DNA of 8,279 bases from Firmicutes bacterium UBA1065. GTDB lineage: Bacteria > Bacillota > Clostridia > Tissierellales > Sedimentibacteraceae. Numbering within the stretch: the stretch's first letter is position 1; each line of letters starts with the position of its first letter. Where the stretch lies: the NCBI GenBank assembly GCA_002316225.1, contig DCDC01000029.1:1-8279 (forward strand), written 5' to 3'. Positions 5,770-8,279 of this stretch are shown here, one piece after another. Under the pieces are notes generated by a model. That model ran no database searches and had not been told where the DNA came from. It saw only the letters and a list, made by a program, of their open reading frames with translations. A program made the position numbers and the translations under genes.

Positions 5770-6117
5770 TTGGATATTAAAGATAATATAAATATTTCTG
5801 ACAGCTCTTCAGGAGGAATATTTGTAACAGCAGATGAACTAAATAATATGAATTTTTTAAGCGGCAGACAATTATCTGAAGGCAAAGAACAATTCAGCAA
5901 TATTAAGCAATGGACCAAAAGTATGAAAGATATAGAAGCAGAACAAAAAAATAAGCAGGAAATAATTGCTGAAATAAGAAAACTAGAAGAAAAAATTGAT
6001 TATGTACTAAAAAAACTTGAACAAATTGAAACCAATGCCGGAACCAATGCTGGAATCAATAACGCAACCAATTATAAAACTAATTCTACATGGAAAGATA
6101 AAATAAAAATATGGTAA
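5770..6117 (+). CDS. Hypothetical coiled-coil protein with a TNxx repeat tail
   Basis: I do not recognise this 115-residue protein. Residues 1-45 are polar, with a Ser/Gly patch SDSSSGG (10-16). Residues about 50-88 form a charged heptad-like helix (IRKLEEKIDYVLKKLEQIE) likely to be a coiled coil. Residues 88-107 are five tetrapeptides of the form T/I-N-x-x (TNAG, TNAG, INNA, TNYK, TNST), followed by a basic tail ending KIKIW. It has no Cys and no membrane segment. Translation starts at TTG with a strong GGAGGTG site. No convincing promoter was found in the 112-nt gap before it: TATGAT at 5734-5739 has no good -35. The gene lies between two Cys-rich genes that have sigma-K-like promoters, so a sporulation role is possible but not shown by its own sequence. 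Confidence 0.65.
   Translation: MDIKDNINISDSSSGGIFVTADELNNMNFLSGRQLSEGKEQFSNIKQWTKSMKDIEAEQKNKQEIIAEIRKLEEKIDYVLKKLEQIETNAGTNAGINNATNYKTNSTWKDKIKIW
6031..6090 (+). repeat. Five 12-nt tandem repeats inside a coding region
   Basis: Five consecutive 12-nt units begin at 6031, the first two being ACCAATGCCGGA and ACCAATGCTGGA (one difference). The later three are increasingly diverged but keep the AAT (Asn) in the second codon. They encode the T/I-N-x-x tetrapeptides and keep the frame, so unit number could vary without breaking the gene. Confidence 0.75.
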
Positions 6118-6122
6118 CAGAT

Positions 6123-6151
6123 AAAAAATAGCCAGAATATTTCTGGCTATT
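6123..6151. terminator. Bidirectional terminator between convergent genes
   Basis: AATAGCCAGAA (6127-6137) pairs perfectly with TTCTGGCTATT (6141-6151) around a 3-nt loop. On the minus strand the stem is followed by a run of six T (complement of 6123-6128), so it best serves the gene ending at 6158; on the plus strand the tail is TATATTAT, a weaker U-tract. Confidence 0.85.
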
Positions 6152-6157
6152 ATATTA

Positions 6158-6865
6158 TCATGATAATGGAATAATACAACTTGGTATTGCGTGATCACCA
6201 AATTCTTCATGCACTGTGATATTAGTAGCCGTAGGAGGCATATTGAATCTTAATTGCAGATAAGGTGTTACGCCTGTTACCCATACATTTTCATACTTCC
6301 ATAATTTATCAACTACATTTGCTCTAAATATAACTTGTTGCCCTTCTGTATCAATTTCACATTCTGTATCAATTACTATGCATGATCCATCTATTAAAGT
6401 CATAAAGAAAGCGAAACCAGTATCAACAATTTCATTACCTGTATCAGTTCTGTACCAATTAGAAGCAGAATTTAAAGTTTCATCAAGTACTGTAATTTCT
6501 TTTACCCAGAATATAGAAGTGCCATTAACAACAAATTCTAATACAAGCTGACCTTCAACGGTTACTGTAATAGTGGGAACTCCTTCAACGCAATTAAATT
6601 CTTCATTTGCACAAGTTACTCTAAAGAAACAGTTTTCAGGCGGTAAACCTGGTGGTATATCAAATACGCCTCTGCAATCACGGCTTGGATTTGGCGTTGC
6701 ATTTGGCCAAGGAATAAGTCTTTCAAATGGTTCAAATGGGTGTATTAGCAAAACATGAGGTACACAAATATCTACACATCGTAAATCTCTTTCTTCATTA
6801 AGTTCCCTCGTTATACCAAACTGGGTACTAAGACTGTTAAGACGAGGTATTAAATCACATGCCAT
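6158..6865 (-). CDS. Cys-rich, beta-rich hypothetical protein, candidate spore-surface protein
   Basis: I do not recognise this 235-residue protein. It has ten Cys (3, 30, 34, 64, 79, 85, 92, 162, 169, 230), mostly in the N-terminal third, where CVDIC (30-34) and a Pro-rich linker (IPWPNATPNPSRDC, 51-64) precede CFFRVTC (79-85). Residues 96-225 alternate hydrophobic and polar residues as in stacked beta-strands (VPTITVTVEGQLVLEFVVNG 96-115; SCIVIDTECEIDTEGQQVIF 161-180; YLQLRFNMPPTATNITVHE 202-220). It is acidic, with no signal peptide or membrane helix. GGAG (6877-6874) lies 8 nt before the ATG. A sigma-K-like promoter and an inverted repeat lie in the 86 nt upstream. It shares Cys richness, strand-rich composition and promoter type with the 112-residue protein at 5319, without clear sequence similarity. 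A coat or exosporium role is inference; a phage-tail-like or adhesive beta protein is the alternative. Confidence 0.75.
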   Translation of the reverse strand: MACDLIPRLNSLSTQFGITRELNEERDLRCVDICVPHVLLIHPFEPFERLIPWPNATPNPSRDCRGVFDIPPGLPPENCFFRVTCANEEFNCVEGVPTITVTVEGQLVLEFVVNGTSIFWVKEITVLDETLNSASNWYRTDTGNEIVDTGFAFFMTLIDGSCIVIDTECEIDTEGQQVIFRANVVDKLWKYENVWVTGVTPYLQLRFNMPPTATNITVHEEFGDHAIPSCIIPLS

Positions 6866-6880
6866 AAAATCATCTCCGTA

Positions 6881-6917
6881 TATATATTAAACCATACGGT
6901 TGTATGGTTAATATATA
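6881..6917. repeat. Long inverted repeat upstream of the 10-Cys protein gene
   Basis: The left arm (6881-6897, ending ACCATAC) and right arm (6902-6917, starting GTATGGT) are complementary over 16 bp apart from one bulged base, around a GGTT loop. The right arm overlaps the -10 element of the sigma-K-like promoter, and the rest falls around the expected transcription start. It could be an operator, a 5' hairpin on the message, or a terminator for mntP, which has no other hairpin after its stop. Confidence 0.7.
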
Positions 6918-6940
6918 ATATGACTTGTCTTATAAAGTGT
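6914..6940 (-). promoter_or_regulatory. Sigma-K-like promoter of the 10-Cys protein gene
   Basis: On the minus strand, AACA (6941-6938) is a full mACm match, and CATATTATA (6922-6914) is a perfect CATANNNTA, with 16 nt between AC and CATA, the same geometry as the element at 5264. The start is expected near 6906, giving a leader of about 40 nt. The -35 lies 12 nt beyond the mntP stop, so the gene can be expressed independently of mntP. Confidence 0.6.
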
Positions 6941-6951
6941 TCCATAATAAA

Positions 6952-7524
6952 TTACGCCAAAGTGTGTTCTAGAAAAATTTTGATTCCTATTACTACCAAG
7001 ATTACTCCACCGAGAATTTCTGCTTTTTGTTTGAACATTTCTCCGCATTTTTTCCCTAAATGGGAGCCGATAAGGGAGTTAACAAAGGTAATTATGCCTA
7101 TGTACATGGCAGCAAAGTAAATGTCTACTTTCATTATGGCAAAACCCACTCCCACTGCCAAGGCATCAATGCTTGTTGCAACTGCCTGCAGGAGCAGGGT
7201 CTTTGGTGTCAGGCATTTTGAGCTTGTTAAGCAGGCTTCAGGATATTTCAGTTCCTTAAGGGCTTCAATTATCATTTTTCCTCCGATGAAACCCAATAAA
7301 AGCAATGCAACCCAATGGTCTAGGCTTTCTATTGCTTTACTGAAGCTTGACCCTATGAAAAAACCAAGGACAGGCATAAATGCCTGGAAAAAACCGAAAG
7401 CGGCTGCAGTCGTGATAATTTGTTTTTTATGTATATTTTGATAACACATACCGTTAGATATTGATACGGCACAGGCATCCATGGATAGACCCAAAGATGT
7501 AAAAAACAGGGTTACGGGGTCCAT
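6952..7524 (-). CDS. mntP: Manganese efflux pump MntP
   Basis: This 190-residue protein is a complete MntP (formerly YebN/DUF204) inner-membrane exporter that removes excess Mn(II). Its length matches the E. coli protein (188 aa). The two halves each carry the signature Asp in a transmembrane helix: GLSMDACAVSISNG (12-25, Asp16) and ATSIDALAVGVGFA (116-129, Asp120). Six hydrophobic segments lie at about 1-25, 36-58, 68-88, 109-130, 134-154 and 168-186, with a soluble loop including KCLTPKT between the halves. The frame stays open to 7614, but AAGGAGG (7536-7530) precedes the ATG at 7524, and MDPVTLFF is the usual N-terminus, so the longer form is rejected. In many bacteria mntP is controlled by MntR or a yybP-ykoY riboswitch; I see neither in the AT-rich leader. 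Confidence 0.94.
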   Translation of the reverse strand: MDPVTLFFTSLGLSMDACAVSISNGMCYQNIHKKQIITTAAAFGFFQAFMPVLGFFIGSSFSKAIESLDHWVALLLLGFIGGKMIIEALKELKYPEACLTSSKCLTPKTLLLQAVATSIDALAVGVGFAIMKVDIYFAAMYIGIITFVNSLIGSHLGKKCGEMFKQKAEILGGVILVVIGIKIFLEHTLA

Positions 7525-7529
7525 ATGAA

Positions 7530-7536
7530 CCTCCTT
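7530..7536 (-). promoter_or_regulatory. Ribosome binding site fixing the mntP start
   Basis: AAGGAGG on the minus strand lies 5 nt before the ATG at 7524. The 30 upstream in-frame codons up to 7614 run through the promoter region and are AT-rich noncoding DNA. Confidence 0.85.
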
Positions 7537-7581
7537 ATTGATAAAGCGGCTAAATAAAAATCGTATTTTATACAGAATACT

Positions 7582-7610
7582 ATTATACCATATTATGATA
7601 TAAATTATAA
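7582..7610 (-). promoter_or_regulatory. Extended -10 promoter of mntP
   Basis: On the minus strand a perfect TATAAT (7587-7582) is preceded by TGG, making an extended -10. The best-spaced -35 (17 nt) is TTATAA (7610-7605), a weak match; TTGCTT (7614-7609) is better but 21 nt away. The leader to the ATG would be about 50 nt. Confidence 0.6.
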
Positions 7611-7667
7611 GCAATATTTTATTGATTTAAAAAATAAGAAAAAATTAATATAAGCTATTATTGCTTA
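7608..7667. repeat. Inverted repeat in the divergent mntP/GGDEF intergenic region
   Basis: TAAGCAATA (7608-7616) and its complement TATTGCTTA (7659-7667) are 9-bp arms 42 nt apart. Each arm places a TTGCTTA sequence facing outward near the -35 position of the divergent promoters. It could be a paired operator or just a shared -35 sequence. The rest of the 208-nt gap (7525-7732) is AT-rich with no ORF or RNA gene; a short palindrome, ATATGCATAT, is at 7695-7704. Confidence 0.4.
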
Positions 7668-7689
7668 TTATTGTGAAATATGTAATAAT
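7661..7689 (+). promoter_or_regulatory. Possible promoter of the GGDEF-like gene
   Basis: TTGCTT (7661-7666) and AATAAT (7684-7689) are 17 nt apart, with TGT just before the -10 (extended -10 type). The leader to the ATG at 7733 is about 37 nt. Confidence 0.4.
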
Positions 7690-7732
7690 ATAGCATATGC
7701 ATATTTATAACTGCCGGGAGAACTAAACAAAC

Positions 7733-8279
7733 ATGAATGACATAAGAACCATTCCGAAAAACATTAAAAATCTCATTTATATCTTACTAATTTTTGTTTT
7801 ATTAATGGCATCATTCATAGTCGTTTATTTAACAGACGGAACAATAAATGGATATTTACAGATTTTTTACATACCTATAATTTTATCCTCATATTTTTGG
7901 TATGTCTATGGAGGTCTTTGTATTGCAATAATCTCCGGAATTCTCTTAGGACCCTCCATGCCCCTGTGTATTTCCGAAGGTATAATGCAAAGTACAAGCA
8001 ACTGGATTATAAGAATGATAATTTTTATATTGGTAGGAGGCATCACCGGATATGCTTTTAAAAAAATGAAGAAATTGGAAGAAAAAGCCGAAGAAACCAA
8101 TCTAATCAATCCCATGACAGGCAGTTATAATACAAATAAATTATTATCAGATTTGGAAGACAGAGTTTTAAAAGGAGAAGCTTTTACCCTTATTTCAATT
8201 AAACTGACCAATATTGAATTAATAGAAAAATACTTAGACTATAATATCGTTAAAGAAATAATAAAGGATTTGGTGGCTG
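7733..8279 (+). CDS. Membrane protein with degenerate GGDEF-like domain (3' end outside window)
   Basis: The open frame runs from ATG 7733 to the window edge, giving 182 residues and no stop. Four hydrophobic segments lie at about residues 14-33, 41-56, 58-74 and 92-108. The second and third, with LQIFYIPIILSSYFWYVYGG (42-61), resemble membrane sensor modules found in front of histidine kinases and diguanylate cyclases. A charged linker (110-123) leads to NPMTGSYNTNKLLSDLE (126-142), which looks like the start of a GGDEF domain (usual D-x-LTGL-x-NR). FTLISIKLTNIELIEKYLDYN (151-171) takes the place of the usual IDLDxFKxIND. The substitutions (Asp to Asn at the start, Lys/Thr where the metal-binding IDLD Asp residues fall) suggest an inactive, receptor-type GGDEF. 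The signature loop lies beyond the window, so activity cannot be judged. GGGAG (7716-7720) is 12 nt before the ATG, a rather long spacing. Confidence 0.7.
   Translation, partial: MNDIRTIPKNIKNLIYILLIFVLLMASFIVVYLTDGTINGYLQIFYIPIILSSYFWYVYGGLCIAIISGILLGPSMPLCISEGIMQSTSNWIIRMIIFILVGGITGYAFKKMKKLEEKAEETNLINPMTGSYNTNKLLSDLEDRVLKGEAFTLISIKLTNIELIEKYLDYNIVKEIIKDLVA

Noticed and set aside
6154..6167. 14-bp perfect palindrome ATTATCATGATAAT
   Set aside because: It overlaps the last codons and stop of the 10-Cys gene, next to a good terminator; probably incidental, with no operator role expected at a 3' end.
6920..7441. Plus-strand frames opposite mntP (6920-7120, 7121-7441)
   Set aside because: These are shadows of the MntP coding sequence, which has clear family motifs and a perfect binding site on the other strand.
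7525..7732. yybP-ykoY manganese riboswitch upstream of mntP
   Set aside because: The leader is AT-rich and short (about 50 nt from the predicted start), with none of the GC-rich paired elements that riboswitch needs.

Overview
This window looks like chromosomal DNA from an anaerobic, spore-forming member of the Clostridia (Bacillota). Most of it is AT-rich. It carries a YebC/PmpR protein, a YugP-type membrane zinc peptidase, an MntP manganese exporter, a manganese-catalase/CotJC-type protein, and small Cys-rich proteins. Two of the small-protein genes sit behind sequences that match the mother-cell sigma-K promoter consensus. Strong AAGGAGG-type ribosome binding sites and several simple hairpin terminators also fit this group. 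I see no tRNA, rRNA, CRISPR array, transposase or integrase.

Layout. (1) 49-856: yebC with its own extended -10 promoter. (2) 857-1174: an AT-rich gap with a possible 9-codon leader ORF, weak inverted repeats and a TTGACA element. (3) 1175-3647: a tightly coupled three-gene operon (1-nt and 4-nt overlaps) encoding the two halves of a split transketolase and an Asp/Glu-racemase-superfamily protein. It is clearly more GC-rich than its surroundings (34/60 and 39/60 G+C in two hand-counted lines, against 25/60 in yebC and 17/60 at the right end), which suggests a metabolic cassette acquired from a higher-GC relative. It ends at a hairpin shared with the converging catalase gene. (4) 3713-4393, minus strand: a manganese catalase family gene, whose start I move to 4393. 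(5) 4533-5228: yugP. (6) 5319-6865: three unrecognised genes. They are a 9-Cys protein of 112 aa, a coiled-coil protein with a TNxx repeat tail (TTG start), and, convergent to these, a 10-Cys, beta-rich protein of 235 aa. (7) 6952-7524, minus strand: mntP, start corrected to 7524. (8) 7733 to the right edge: a membrane protein that appears to lead into a degenerate GGDEF domain and is cut by the window end.

How the parts relate. The split transketolase and racemase-like enzyme are probably co-translated and act in one carbohydrate or small-acid pathway whose substrate cannot be read from the sequence. The most original signal is in 5264-6940. Two unrelated-looking, Cys-rich, beta-rich genes on opposite strands each have AAC(C/A), a 16-nt gap counted from AC, and a perfect CATANNNTA. 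This makes them good candidates for undescribed late-sporulation coat or exosporium proteins. The nearby Mn catalase (related to the coat protein CotJC) and MntP give the neighbourhood a manganese and sporulation flavour, but a functional link between them is inference.
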